DNA from: Periconia sp. R9002
Lineage: Eukaryota > Ascomycota > Dothideomycetes > Pleosporales > Periconiaceae
DNA: 64,000 bases
Assembly: GCA_023627715.1 (NCBI GenBank)
Contig: JAMAHW010000028.1
Location: 124,001-188,000, forward strand
Reading direction: 5' to 3'
A program made the translations under genes and the position numbers. The notes below the pieces were generated by a model, which saw only the letters and a program-made list of their open reading frames with translations, was not told the DNA's origin and did no database searches. Of the stretch, positions 11,314 to 23,234 are shown piece by piece. Numbering within the stretch: the stretch's first letter is position 1; every line of letters begins with the position of its first letter.

Positions 11314-13575
11314 GGCTGCAGCCTAGAGTCTTTCTCAAATGGTGATGAGCCTCTCTCCAATGACTCCTCTCTACATGTATTGGCTTCTAAGTTCTTATCG
11401 AAAATCTCTTCATCCAGAGTATGCGCTGGGCAGTGAGTACAACGCTGACGTTACAGTGCTCTGCTGACGCGACCTGTTTGTATCAATATTTTGTATGATT
11501 GATTGTGGCACAGCAACTGCCTGCCTGAAGCCCAAAACAAAGCTTGAGCTCCCGTCCCGTCTCACGCGACTTTGCCCTACGCCGCCATCAAGGCAGTTAT
11601 GCGAAATACGACCCGGCACGACCACACTAATCACCTCGAAAGGATTAGGGCCCATCGGCAACTTCGCCGAGGTTGCAAGACCCTCTCACTCTTGTAGAAA
11701 GTCGCGTATCTTAGTGTCATCGCTAGGTACCTGAGATGATCAGATGCGCAGCCTTGCGCAGTCATCAATTGATTCGGACCTTTCATTGTCACTCAATAGA
11801 CCCGAGTTTTTTCTCTCGATGTAAACACTCCGCCCGCTGAGATTGCGCCAATCAATCACTTCTGCAGCTACCTAATGTTGTCGGCCCCCAAACCCGCACC
11901 AGTCTAGCGCCCAAAGAGGCAGCCTGATCGTGAGACTACTCAAGCTTCTCTGGCGCGACACGGCCCGTCTAGTCCTGAAGCTTCATTTGAGCCTTGAGAC
12001 ATGAAAATAATCAATGCGCCAAGGAAGACAGGCCGGTATTTGTGAATCACTCACGTCGTACTTCTGTCGACTTCGACATGGACTAGTTGAAGAAGGGGTT
12101 GTTGAAAACCAACAGTACGGATTGCAACCCTTCATATTGGGTGGTTTGCGCACCCTGCAATTGCAAATAGCTTGCCTGCTTTTCCAAGCTTAGTTCCCAT
12201 TGTCGCAACCGTATGCATCGAAAATCTCTCTCCGTGTAAGGTTTTTTTCACGCCCTCTTCTTGCTCAAAATCATCCAAGGTTAACCATTGCACTGACAAT
12301 GTTCCATCCCATGTCGCCGCCTTCATCACCTCAACCTTCATCCGAACTCGCAACGAACAAATTTTGCCACGTTCTCTTCGACTTACGACGATTCTTCATA
12401 GGTTTTCCAGATCCTTGTTGTGTCTTTAAATCGTGTTTTCAGCTTATCACTAGTATATTTATCAACGTCAAGTGGTCTGCACACTGCTAATCATCTTCAT
12501 TGACCAGGCCTACATACGTAGAGTAAAAACAGAGCCGCCGGCTTCTTCATGAAGGTAGGCATACTTGCGCGTGTATGCTGCTCATCAATGCCATGCTTCG
12601 AGTTCCCAAATGTCGACATATTGCGACTTGATCTCGCATGAGCGCTGCATGGGTCGTGCTGTAAGCGACGACAAAATACGATATCAATCTGTGTGATGCT
12701 GGCCTTCGTTACAGCCTCGATTCGGTCAATCTTGGATGAGTGTCCCAAGGCTTCTAAAGTTCAAACAGTTCCAAGCGTTGATGCGGTCGGAAAATATAGG
12801 CATGTGCGAGCGTTGCCAAGTTGCAGGCATAATCCCTCGTGCACCCACCCTTCCTCGTATATCTTCCTCGCTCACTGCGCGACCTGAAGTGTGGAAACAC
12901 AAGGCAAACTTCTGTAACCAATCACTATTAAACACTCAATAAAGCACTACCGATACGATAAGGCAACTGGCTGACGAGTAAGCAGACCTGCAGCATGACA
13001 TCAGTGGCCATCAATTCAAGCAATCTAGAGTCCACCTACCAGAGCTTACTTATACTGCTTAAGTTGACGGCCGTTGAAGAGGAAGTACTTTATGTATGAA
13101 CTTGCAATCGGTTGCATGTATATTGTACAGCAGCACGATGAGGGAGAACCACCAATTTAGGGAGCACTCCTAATAGAGCTTGGTTGTGACTTGGTGATTA
13201 ATCTCATCCTCTCGTTTCACAGTGCCCTACTCTCCCAGTACTCTCCGCCTTATCCACCTCATGCATTGGGCTCTGCAGCATAAACGACTCTCTTATCTCC
13301 TCATGATAACTACACCACCACCCCTAGCTCGTGTCGAACTCGGACTTGCAGACCGGCTCCGACCTCCCTTCCACTAAAAACCGTCGAAATCCGTTTAACC
13401 CCGCCCAACATTCGCATTACTCGTATTTTCCAACGAGCAGGTTGCAGTATACAGCGATACTTAAAGATACACAGTAGTTTAGAGAAATGGAGAAGATGGT
13501 GATAGCGATGGGTGCTGTCCGTTTTTGTCCGCTAAAGACCGAAGGGATGGCATCCATCACGTTCGATTTCAACAG

Positions 13576-13583
13576 TATAAAAA
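13576..13583 (+). promoter_or_regulatory. TATA box of the 13674 oxidoreductase gene
   Basis: TATAAAAA lies 98 bp upstream of the ATG. The intervening leader is rich in C and A (CACAAAGCAACACG, CTCAAAACACA), which is typical of a fungal 5' leader. Confidence 0.55.
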
Positions 13584-13673
13584 CCGCTCGCTCTACATGA
13601 CCACAAAAAAGTTCAAACCCACCAGCACAAAGCAACACGATCAGAGCACACTTGTCTACACTCTCAAAACACA

Positions 13674-14789
13674 ATGTCTTCTCCAATCCCCTCTCAGCAC
13701 CGCGCCCTCGTCCTCGAAGCAGTCGGCAACCCCCTTCAGGTCCAAACCCTCCCCACCCCACAGCCAACCCACGGCAGCGCCCTCGTCCACATCGACGTCG
13801 CCTCCGTCCTATCCTACCAGGGCGAAGTCTACAGCGGCGATCGTTCCTACTCCTTCCCAACACCCCTCGTGGGCGGCGTCTCGGCCATTGGCCGCATCGC
13901 CGCCCTCGGCCCAGACGCCACGTCCCTCCAGCCCGGCCAACTCGTCTACGTCGACTGCACGATCCGCGCGCGCGATAACCCGGACGTGATGTTTCTCTCC
14001 GCCATCCACGACAGCGGCCACGAGGCGAGCGCCAAGCTCATGCGCGACGTATGGCGCAACGGCAACTTCGCCGAGCTTGCGAACGTCCCGCTCGAAAATT
14101 GCATCCCGCTCAACGAGACGCGGCTCTGCGGTGAACTAGGATACCGCGTCGAGGACCTGATGCACGTCGATTTCCTACTAACGGCGTATGGCGGGTTACG
14201 CGACATCAAGCTCGAAGTCGGCGAGACCATCGTCGTGTGTCCCGCGACGGGGAATTTCGGAGGCGCGGGCGTGCAGGTCGCGATTGCCATGGGGGCGAGG
14301 GTGATCGCGATGGGGAGGAACGAGACGCAGTTGCAGCGGTTGAAGGAGTTTGTCGTGCAGGGGACACCCGGTGCGAGGATCGAAGTGGTGAAGATTAGCG
14401 GGGACGAAGCGGCGGATACGGAGGCGTTGAAGAAGTTTGGTGTGATCGATGCGGTTCTGGATTTCACGCCGCCTCAGGGGTTCAAGGGGACGCATACGCG
14501 CAGTGCGACGGCGGCGCTGCGAAGGAATGGTAGGATTAGTGTCATGGGGTTTGCGGAGAGTGTGGTTGCGCCTTGGACGCTGGTTGCGAAGAATTTGAAG
14601 TTGCAAGGGAATTTTATGTATGAGCGGGAGGATATGGTTCAGTTTTTCAAGATGCTGGAAGCGGGTCGGTTTGCGAGAGGGAAGGACTTTGTTGATGTCA
14701 AAGTGTTTAAGCTTGAGGAGTGGAAGGAGGCGTTTGAGGCTGCAGCCGCACATGCGGGAATTGGTCGTCACGTCGTGTTGAAGCCATAG
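13674..14789 (+). CDS. MDR-superfamily oxidoreductase without zinc ligands, 371 aa
   Basis: Single exon. The medium-chain dehydrogenase/reductase fold is shown by an N-terminal GroES-like part (ALVHIDVASVLSYQGEVYSG, then PLVGGVSAIGRIAALGPD). A nucleotide-binding part follows, with VVCPATGNFGGAGVQVAIAMG and IAMGRNE. In zinc alcohol dehydrogenases a Cys stands where this protein has Tyr-Gln-Gly, and the four-Cys structural zinc loop is absent. It therefore belongs with the non-zinc, quinone-oxidoreductase-like branch or with isopropanol-dehydrogenase-like relatives. NAD(P)H-dependent reduction or oxidation of a small carbonyl or alcohol is the likely chemistry; the substrate is unknown. A clear TATA box and leader support the start. 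Codon use is C-rich early and G-rich late. Confidence 0.85.
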   Translation: MSSPIPSQHRALVLEAVGNPLQVQTLPTPQPTHGSALVHIDVASVLSYQGEVYSGDRSYSFPTPLVGGVSAIGRIAALGPDATSLQPGQLVYVDCTIRARDNPDVMFLSAIHDSGHEASAKLMRDVWRNGNFAELANVPLENCIPLNETRLCGELGYRVEDLMHVDFLLTAYGGLRDIKLEVGETIVVCPATGNFGGAGVQVAIAMGARVIAMGRNETQLQRLKEFVVQGTPGARIEVVKISGDEAADTEALKKFGVIDAVLDFTPPQGFKGTHTRSATAALRRNGRISVMGFAESVVAPWTLVAKNLKLQGNFMYEREDMVQFFKMLEAGRFARGKDFVDVKVFKLEEWKEAFEAAAAHAGIGRHVVLKP

Positions 14790-16312
14790 ACGTTGCTTTG
14801 AGATACGGTCCGGTTTTGGGAGAGTCCGTTTTGTTCTATTCAGTTATGTCTGGTTGCGTAGTTAGCAAAATTCATTGTGGGTTTTGGTAATACTGGGCGA
14901 CCATTTCTTCCAAGAACTGTGGATTACCCTTCCAGATGGAACGTTCATGCTTTGTCCAATGCCGGCGAGAGACGACTTATTTACCTGCGTATAGGATCCT
15001 TCGCCAAGGACGTTTCTCATTGGTTATTATCCACCTGTATCGCTACTGTGGGGGATTTGCATCAATCCTTGCGACTGTTCCCAGCTTTTTTTTCAGCTAG
15101 AGTAGCACTTGATGATCCCTTGGCTAATTTGTGAAGAAATCATCCTTTTCTCTACCAGCTACGGTTCATTGATAGTTTTGGAGGAACACCTATCAAAATG
15201 ATATCTCAAATAAGCCAGTAATCACGGTGCATAATTGATTCCGTTCAATGTTTAGTTGGCAAATGACGTGGTTCAGTGATTACTGAAAACCACAAGACCT
15301 TTGAACCCTGCGAACTTGATGCATAACTAATGCAATCGAAGACACATTGGGACTCCTTCCATTGCATTAGTTATGCATCAAGTTCGCAGGGTTCTAATGC
15401 ACAGGCCTTGATGCGTGTGATTCATGTGCTCACGTGGGATTGAGGGTCAATTGGAAAAGGGACATCTAGAACCTTGGAACAGGATTGAAGCGAGCCGTGA
15501 CTCCAACCACCGCAACTCTTCCACGTGCCTTGAAAAACCCTTGGCTCACAGTACCTCTGTGCCTCTGTATCTCTTTGGTAGAGTTTCAAACATGGTTTTG
15601 GTAACGTACATGTTATTCGTCCACGTGGTGATGTGTAAACGCGCTAAGAGGTAAGCCTTTGGGTTAAGGTTCCTTAGCGTCGCTGTTTATTTCTACATCG
15701 TCACCACCCCACGGGGCACGCGTTCTCTTTAGCTGCCAATCTTAGCATCCATCTTCCTGGAAAGGAAGCTCGTTGTGGGGTAGGTCTGTCCCAACAATGG
15801 CCGGTCGGCGTCTTTCGACACACTCGCTCTATAACCCACGGCAATTAAGCCCCATGCGAACGGCAATCAGGCCAGCCACCGATCTTGGGCTTTAGGCAAA
15901 ATGCAACTGGCTTCCGTAAGCCTATGACCGCGGCGTTTGCTCATGACCGAATGCAGGAAACCGCCATGGTCCGTGGAGCTTGTTGCTGATCCTCCAACAC
16001 TACCCCGCACGCTTCTCGGCACATCTCCACCGCCAATCACCTCCCCCATCCCATCCCCCTCCACCGCCAATTCGACCCGGGGCCCCAGACTCCTTGGGCT
16101 GCTTTCGGTGATCCAAACCCCATTGTTGGTAATGGACCCTACCGAGGCCGGGTTGCCTATAGATAGATAAAGTGCCCACCCTCGAGGCTTTGATCCTTCG
16201 TGATTTCGTCCGGAATCTCCTTTGACGAAACGTATCGTCCAATTGGTCTTGATTAAGGATCGTCGTTGGCAGTAGAAGGAAGCACCGTGTTGAGCATCAA
16301 GAGAAAGCGACC
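14790..16312. other. Spacer with hairpin, promoter of MFS gene
   Basis: No gene is supported. The main content is a perfect inverted repeat at 15303-15394, annotated separately. The right part (about 15700-16312) is probably the promoter and leader of the MFS carrier. Confidence 0.45.
15303..15394. repeat. Perfect 34-bp inverted repeat with 24-nt loop
   Basis: The arms 15303-15336 and 15361-15394 are exact reverse complements. The loop is 15337-15360. The arms begin GAACCCTGCGAACTTGATGC and include GCATAACTAATGCAAT. Similarity stops at the arm ends and no clear target-site duplication is visible. There is no T-tract to suggest a terminator. Confidence 0.95.
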
Positions 16313-17997
16313 ATGGCGACCGGCGACGTCAAAACAGAAGTCTTGAAAGACGACGATCGAATCGAGGATGTTGCTGGAGAAAAGATTGAGAGTTCTGACA
16401 ATGAGAGGATCGAAGCGACCGCAGGCGTCGAGGATCTAGACGAGACGGAAGCCCGTCGAGTGTTGGCCAAGGTGGACTACAGACTCGTGCCCTTTTTGGC
16501 ACTGCTCTACCTGGTCGCCTTCGTCGATCGCAGTAACAGTGCGTATACCAACGGCATTGCACAACAGATAAAATCATGCTACATCTTGGACGACTAGCTA
16601 ACGGTGTTGTAGTTGGCAATGCGAGAGTCGCGGGGTTGACCGACGACCTCAAAATGAAGGGACTCCAGTACAACACCGCCGTCACTCTATTCTTCGTCCC
16701 ATACACGATCCTAGAAGTCCCCAGCAATATCGTCCTAAAGATGATGCGCCCCAGTCACTGGATCGCGATACTTATGTTCCTGTGGGGTGTGGTCATGACA
16801 CTCATGTGCCTCATTAAGAACTACAGCGGCCTACTCGCCGCACGTTGGTTCCTCGGAGTCGCCGAGTCAGGCTTCTTCCCTGCGGCAACCTTTCTGTTGA
16901 CGCTCTGGTACCGTCGCTACGAAGTCCAGCGTCGCATGGCCGTCATGTATGTTTCGGCCTCTCTCGCCGGCGCCTTCTCCGGCTTGCTTGCTTTCGGCAT
17001 CCAGGAGCTCGACGGGACCTCAGGTCTCTCTGGATGGCAATGGATTTTCCTAATTGAGGGGCTCGTCCCCGTCGTACTCGCAGCCGGAGTTTGGTTCTAC
17101 CTCCCAGATAGCCCAGAGACGGCGAGGTTCCTCACTCAAGCTGAGCGAAACTTCTTGGTCAGACGGCTCGCCGAGGAGACGGGTAGTGGTCATGGACAGG
17201 TGACCAACCAGGACAAGATGGGCCGCAAGTTCATCGTTGCTGGGCTATCCGACTGGAAGATCTGGGCCGCCGTTGTCATCTTCTGGGGTAACACCGTCGG
17301 AGTATACGGGTACGTACCGCCTCCTATCCCTCATAAACTTCCCACCGTTTGTAATGGCTAACCGATCGCGTGTAGTTTCACGGCCACCGTCCCCACCGTC
17401 ATCGCCGGCCTCGGCTACTCGCGTGCCAACGCCCAACTCCTCACAATCCCCATCTACGTCTTCGCCTCAATCCTAACCATCATCTTCGCCTGGTCATCCG
17501 ACAGAATGCAAACGCGCTCCCCCTTCATCATCGCCGGCTTCGCCATCGCCTCGTGCGGCTTCATCGCGCAGCTCGCGATCCCGCACCCAAAGTACCCAGG
17601 TCTAACCTACGGCTTCCTCTTCCCCGTCGCCGGCGGCCTCTACTGCCCCTTCATCATCCTCGTAACGTGGATCGCCAACTCGCTGGCCCCCAGCTCCAAG
17701 CGCGCCGTCGGCATGGCGCTCCTGATCAGCGTCGGCAACATGGGCGGCATCATGGGCTCCAACATTTACCTCGACCGCGAGAAGCCCAAGTACACCACCG
17801 GCTTCGCCGTCTCCCTGGCCATGTGCCTCGCCGCCATCATCATGACCATCGTCATCCGCTTTGCGTACCAGCGCGAGAACGCGAAGCGCATGAAGTTGTT
17901 GGAGGAACATGGCGAGGATGCGATTCGTGCGCGCTACTCGGATCAGGAGATGTTGGAGCTTGGGGATAAGAGTCCGTTTTTCAAGTACACGCTGTAA
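16313..17997 (+). CDS. MFS transporter, ACS family (allantoate/nicotinate permease type)
   Basis: Three exons: 16313-16538, 16613-17309 and 17376-17997, giving 514 aa. Joining exons 1 and 2 restores FVDRSNIGNARVAGL, the diagnostic motif of the anion:cation symporter family (Dal5, Tna1, Liz1 types). Further support comes from FVPYTILEVPSNIVLKMM, ARWFLGVAESGFFPAATFLLTLWY, WQWIFLIEGL and FLPDSPETARFLT-like YLPDSPETARFLT. About 12 membrane segments are visible. Both introns are GT-AG and in phase (phases 1 and 2). The N-terminal 60 residues are acidic and cytoplasmic. The family imports organic anions such as allantoate, nicotinate, pantothenate or small dipeptides. The substrate cannot be read from the sequence. 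Confidence 0.93.
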
Positions 17998-18845
17998 GAT
18001 ATTGGAGGGAAAGCGGATATTTATGTGCCTATTGCGGCCTCGGGTTTGAAGACGGGTGTGATAAATGTATGTATGGAAATGTTACGAATTGAACCAATTG
18101 AAATGTTTGTCCATCTATATGCAGTGTAGTGTCTGGACATTTCTAACAGTGATATCATATCTTATCTATTTAACATTACTGAAAAACCGAGTTTCGATTC
18201 AGAAACCCCCATTTACAACTACCCATCGCACCCACTCCCACCCCTCCCCTTCTCTTTATTACAAATTCCATCCTTGCCTTGCTGGCTCGAGGCTGTTTCA
18301 TATCTGAAACCGTCAGGTACCTTGTACCGTACTTTTTTAAGGAAAAAAAAAAAAAAAAAAAAAAAACTCACTTAACTATGCGAGGGTCAACATCAAAAGA
18401 AGAAGAAAACACCATTGGAACACGATATAAGCTCGTGAGACGCGGTACTCAGACTAATACTGAGCACGCGTATATAAAGTCTGGGCTGTGTATGTGGAGA
18501 TGTAGATGTGGAGGAAGGGGGGTGTGATGATGGTGCGCCTGTGGCAATACCATAACCAGAGAGACAGATCTCTCATATGTAGCTATGTAGTGCCCTGCGT
18601 CATGGGTTTCGGCTGGGTTCGGATTCGGAATATTGTGACGACCGCACTTTCCCAATTCGAAATAGTTACTGTTGTGGGAGAGGGTTTCAACGTATATGTA
18701 ACTTTTATTTGCTGTTGGGAGGCGTTCTAGATATCGGGTTCTGCTTGTTAGTGATAATAGGATGTGAGAAACGTTGTGATGCTGATGCCGTGGGCACATG
18801 ATGTACATTTCCTCGCCGGGAGGAACAATATTTTGGTATGAGGGA
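17998..18845. other. 3' spacer with poly(A) tract
   Basis: This lies between the stop of the MFS gene and that of the minus-strand F-box gene. It holds a run of 24 adenines and probably both 3' ends. No gene is supported. Confidence 0.5.
18343..18366 (+). repeat. Poly(A) tract, 24 nt
   Basis: An uninterrupted run of 24 A lies about 345 bp after the MFS stop codon. It could be a slipped homopolymer or the tail left by a retroposed transcript. No duplicated flank is visible. Confidence 0.8.
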
Positions 18846-20695
18846 TTACCGCTCTCTAGCATTATCACCAATCCTCATCACTAGCCTCATACTCTGACAC
18901 CATTCCAACAACCTGGGTGTATGACTTGCATACTCCCGCAAAAAGTACCAAGTATAATCATCCTCCAAAGACTCTCCAACCAGCCGACGCATTACCTCCG
19001 CAGCATCGCAATGAGTCCCAGGGACATACGGGCCCAAAGAAGACCGATGCGCTTTCCATTCCCGTCTCGATTGAAACGTCGGTCTCCAACCCCTCTCCGC
19101 GGTCCGACTCCGATCGTTCTCTTCAAGCACCCGCTTGTCATACAAGCCCCGTCTCCATCCCGTGGCGAGCTGCGCAGCCCACGTCGATCCACACAGTTGA
19201 TGCCCTTGCCTAAACAGTTCTTTTGCTCTAGCCGCGGTATCGCTGTTTCGTCGCATGACGTCCCACGTGTGCCCCTGCCTCACCATGTCGGCGTATTCTT
19301 CCTCCTTTGCGCAGAAGAGGTCGCTTTTGAAGACGGTCAGCCAGGTGGTTCCTCCCCCATCGAAACGAGATGCTTGTCCGTTCGCTTCGGGGTCTTCGAC
19401 GATGCATGCCCCTTGCTGCCAATCCCAACCATGCACCTCTAGGAGGATCCCGCGTTCGTGTAATGTCCGAGCGGTTTGGATTAAGTTGTTGAGATGTGCG
19501 CCTCGTGTCGATAAGCGGAAGCCCTGTGTAGGGCCCATGCCTTTGATTTGCATGCTGAGTTTAATATATTTGAGCTCACATCTTTCGGATAGTGTCGTGA
19601 TTTCCTTTAATACATGCTCCAGAGGGTACTTTAGGTCCGTGAGATGGTAGTTTCTCAAATGTGGTGGTGCGAACTCGTTGCGTAGTACCAATCCGGTCCC
19701 CTCGCCCCACAATGGATTAAACTCCAGAGTGTGAAGCTTGGTAAAGCTACGAAGGCCGATGTAGAATCCCGGAATTTGACGGTTGAACCATGGGCCCCGT
19801 GCTATCGTGGTTTGGAGGCGAAGAATCTCCAGACTCTGGCTCTGCTGCATAATCATCCACAGGGGACCCTCTTTACACAAGTCGAATAGGTAGCATGAGT
19901 GCTCGGGAGCTTCATAGATGGAGAATTCCCGCAGGTTTTTGGGAGGCATCAGGAGCCAGGAAATCGACCATGCATTTACCTCGCAAAATTCCAGGATCAA
20001 GGAGCGCAGAGGCGTGCTGTTCTTCAGATCGAGAATCCGAGTACACTTGAAGTCCACGTGGGAAAGATGAAGACGAACCAGAGTTCGCGACGAAAAAAGA
20101 GAGCACAAATCAAGCCCCCAAGAGCAAGTATTGCTAAGAGAGACTAGATGTAGTCAGCGCAACGTGTACTGTTATCTGGATGGAGATCGAGGAACTCACA
20201 TGATTTCAAGTTTTTGATTGGTCCCTCGTTATCTGTAAACATCATCTGCACTAAATCCGCACAAGGTCGAATGAAGTAAGGACCCTCCACGTCACCCCAA
20301 AAGTCATCTACAGTAAATCGATTCTCTTCTAAGAATTGCTCGAAGCTTTTTCCCACCCAGAACTTCGAGGGCTTGAAATGTATCCTCAGGTTTTTCAGTT
20401 CATGCATCTCGCGCAGCAAGTTTTTGAATGCGGTATAAGTAGTGCCGTGGAAGATTATCGACTGAGATACTTCCTGGACAAGACCAAGATCTTTTGGTTT
20501 GTTTTTGTAGCTTTGGCAGAGGTTCACAAGGCTATCAAAGTCCTGGATCTCGATGGGTGGGACCGCTAATCTCTCTTGGGCGATGGGATGGAGGTGACTG
20601 CATGTCTGCGCCAGAGCGATGAGCGAGGTTCGGTCGTAAATATAGTTTACGATCATACAGAGCAGTTCTGTAGGCAAGGAAGAGATATGGCCCAT
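18846..20695 (-). CDS. F-box protein, two exons, 597 aa
   Basis: Exons on the minus strand: 20200-20695 and 18846-20143. The intron starts GTGAGT, ends CTAG and joins in phase 1. The N-terminus MGHISSLPTELLCMIVNYIY, followed by SLIALAQTCSHLHPIAQERL, is a clear F-box. Downstream comes a leucine-rich region (LVRLHLSHVDFKCTRILDLK, then LRSLILEFCEVNAWSISWLL) resembling degenerate LRRs, as in many fungal F-box proteins. The C-terminal 200 residues are rich in Trp and Arg with no recognised fold. A role as substrate receptor of an SCF ligase is family inference. The second exon has no ATG start of its own, which supports the splice. Confidence 0.88.
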
Positions 20696-21414
20696 GATGT
20701 GGAAATGTTTGCGATCGAGGTTGAATTTTTTGGGATAGTTTGTAGCACGGGCGGCGGTTCGGGGATCTTTAGTTCCTTATAGCTGCGACGTGTGAGCGCA
20801 TCCGGTAGGGCGGAAGATAATTTCTTTACGTAGCTGGGAGAGACACCTAACTATATAATAAATATAAAGTGTGAGGAGTTTGAAGTTTGACGCAACGAAG
20901 CAGAGCATTAACATTTGTAATGTGACGTGTAATATTGAGTAGTGGATAGGCGGTTCCGATATGCTGGTACATCCAGCCAACGGAGCAAGTCTCAGACATA
21001 ACGACTGAGCGTCATAATACGGTGACTCATGCAATTCAATAAATGTATAAATAATTTCCTTAACCTTCATCAATCGTGATTGATCCGCAAAAGAGGAAAT
21101 CTGAGATACTTCGTACCAGTTAACATCAAATGCCGGTTACTTTAAAGCACATATGATCAACTAATGCAATCTTAAGCATCTGCAATATTATACCATGCCT
21201 AATTGTCGTGTTCTATGACACATGTTGGTCAGCAACTAGTTATATGCAAATTTTGTATTTACCCCAATCAATTGCGAAGAAGAAAACACTTTTGGTTGAT
21301 GCAAATTTTGTACACCATGGTGTTTATTCATAACTAACTCAGTTTGCTTACCGACACATGTCTTCTAACATTTGCTATGTTCGTATCGAAACAGAAGACT
21401 GCACCACTCTATTC
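20696..21414. other. Spacer with a 14-bp direct repeat
   Basis: No gene is supported. ATGCAAATTTTGTA occurs twice, at 21244-21257 and 21299-21312, 41 bp apart. ATGCAAAT is an octamer-like element, but a regulatory role is unproven. Confidence 0.45.
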
Positions 21415-22699
21415 TCATTCGTCTCCAACCTTCACCACGACCTTCCCCACGACATCCCATTTTGCTACTGTCCTAACCGCATCTCTAACCTCTTCCTCGC
21501 TCCATCCAAACACCTTCCCCACAGCCGGCTCCACCTTCTTGTCCGCCAGGACCTTCACCCCATACTCGATGTGCTCTTTTGCAAAGCTTCTGACTCCATA
21601 TATCGTCTTCCCAGTATAAATCACTGGCGCTACAATATCATACGTGACGCTCTCAGTCAAGAACCCCACCAGACAAATCAACCCTCCGTTTCGCGTGGCT
21701 TTGATACTCTGCATCAACGTCGCGCTCCCACCGATCTCAACCACAAAGTCAACACCCTTGCCATCCGTCAAGCGTAGTACTTCGTCTTCCCACGCGGGTG
21801 TTTCGGCGTAGTTGATGGTGTGCGTAGCGCCGAGCTTGCGCGCATTTTCGAGTTTTTGGTTGGAGGATGAGGTCACGATGACAGTTGCACCAACTGCAGC
21901 AGCGAGTTGGGTTGCAAAAACGGAGACTCCGCCTGTGCCCTGTGTAAGAACGGTTTGGCCAGCGCGGAGGCGTCGGGGCCCATAGAGAAGGGCGTGAGCG
22001 GCGGTGCCGACTGAAGAGGGAAGGCTGGCTAGAGAGGTAAAGGGAAGATAGGAGGGCGCGTGGATGAGCTCCTTATAGGGCTGGTGTAGGTATTGTTAGC
22101 TTCGTGGTCCATATAGTTTTTCTATGGGAACCATGCTTAGGCCATAGCATGAAAGATAAGACTTTGAATATAGATGGTAAACAACATGTAGTAATCTTGA
22201 ACTGTTCAAGATCCCTCGAGTTGAAGATCAAAAATCCGACAAGGAATTATAACGACGAAAAAGAAAAACTTACAAACACCCCATACTCCCTCAACGTCCC
22301 ATGCCAGCCCTTCTCCCCCTTCGTCTCCAATTCTTCAAACGGCATCAGCGCATCCGCACCGTCCGCATAAGAGTAACTCAACCACGAGTTTGGCGAAACA
22401 AGCACGCGATCTCCAACCTTCCACTCCCCATCTGTACCCTCGCCCAATTTTTCGATCACACCAGCGCCATCGCAGGCTGGTACAAGGCCTTCATCGGTGT
22501 AAGATGGATAGACGGGGTCCTGTGAGATGACCATGACGTCGCGGGGCGCGAAGGCGACGGCTTTGATGTTCACGAGGATATGACCGGCCGGGATAGAGGT
22601 CGGTTTTGGAACGTTGGGGTTTAGATGCAGGTTGTTTGCGCCGTTTCCGGTTTTCCATGGATAGGGAGTTGGGGAGTGAATTTCGTAGGCGGAAGGCAT
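21415..22699 (-). CDS. MDR oxidoreductase (zinc-less alcohol dehydrogenase/quinone reductase-like), 363 aa
   Basis: Two minus-strand exons: 22274-22699 and 21415-22080, joined in phase 0 over a 193-nt GTAAGT...CAG intron, long for this window. Exon 1 holds the GroES-like domain (SPTPYPWKTGN, ILVNIKAVAFAPRDVMVISQ, VPACDGAGVIEKLGEG, WKVGDRVLVSPNSWLS). Exon 2 begins PYKELIHAPSYLPFTSLASL and holds the Rossmann part: GQTVLTQGTGGVSVFATQLA, TVIVTSSSNQKLENARKLGA and VDFVVEIGGSATLMQSIKAT. No catalytic Cys or structural zinc loop is present. It resembles the MDR7-type, NAD(P)-dependent alcohol dehydrogenases of fungi. It is not a close copy of the oxidoreductase at 13674. The start is the ATG at 22699 (MPSAYEIHS). 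Confidence 0.9.
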
Positions 22700-23234
22700 G
22701 GTTTTTGTTGTAATGGGTGTAGTCTTGGGAGGAATAGATATATACAATTCTTTTGTGATAGCGCTTGTGTTTCCAAGTCGTTGACAAGAGTGATATAACC
22801 CAAGGTTTTATATTCCTTCCCAAGCCCTTTGTGCACTTGTGAGCAGAGAAAAAACAGGGGGTCCAAGTGCAAAATCGTGAGGAATAAATCCATAATCCTT
22901 AACCCTGTATCACTGATTTACAATGCTTTTTATTGCATAGATTATTAATGGTGTTAGAATATTGCATTATTTTGCGATTCTTGTCTATGGAAGTAGTGTA
23001 GTAGAACTTCGTGATCTATATTAGAGACTTGGTGACAGGCAGGCGAGTGGAACTCCGCCGCGTACTCTCATCCAAATGTGGTTAGCGCCTTGCAAATGCT
23101 AAGTTGTAGTATCTCTTACTTGATACCCCATTCCGCTTGTTCACTATGGTCAAGTCGCTGTCGATCATTGATTTAAATTATGAAGTTTTCTTTATTCAAG
23201 AAGCTTTTTTTTCGCGACGAACATAAAAAAGTAT
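22700..23234. other. Spacer, promoter of oxidoreductase and 3' end of GH16 gene
   Basis: Nothing else is seen. The sequence is AT-rich with several A/T runs. Confidence 0.4.

Larger units (their letters stand above)
10874..13673. other. 2.8-kb spacer
   Basis: No gene is supported despite several short open frames on both strands between 11400 and 12950. They lack motifs and coherent splice extensions. The stretch contains an AGGCTA-type short repeat (11277-11313) and the promoter of the 13674 gene. Confidence 0.4.

Noticed and set aside
12132..12490. Overlapping open frames around 12.1-12.5 kb
   Set aside because: Short, no motif, and mutually overlapping on both strands. They look like chance open frames.
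13674..22699. Two oxidoreductases plus an MFS carrier as a secondary-metabolite cluster
   Set aside because: No polyketide, peptide or terpene synthase and no pathway transcription factor lies in the window, and spacers of kilobases separate the genes.
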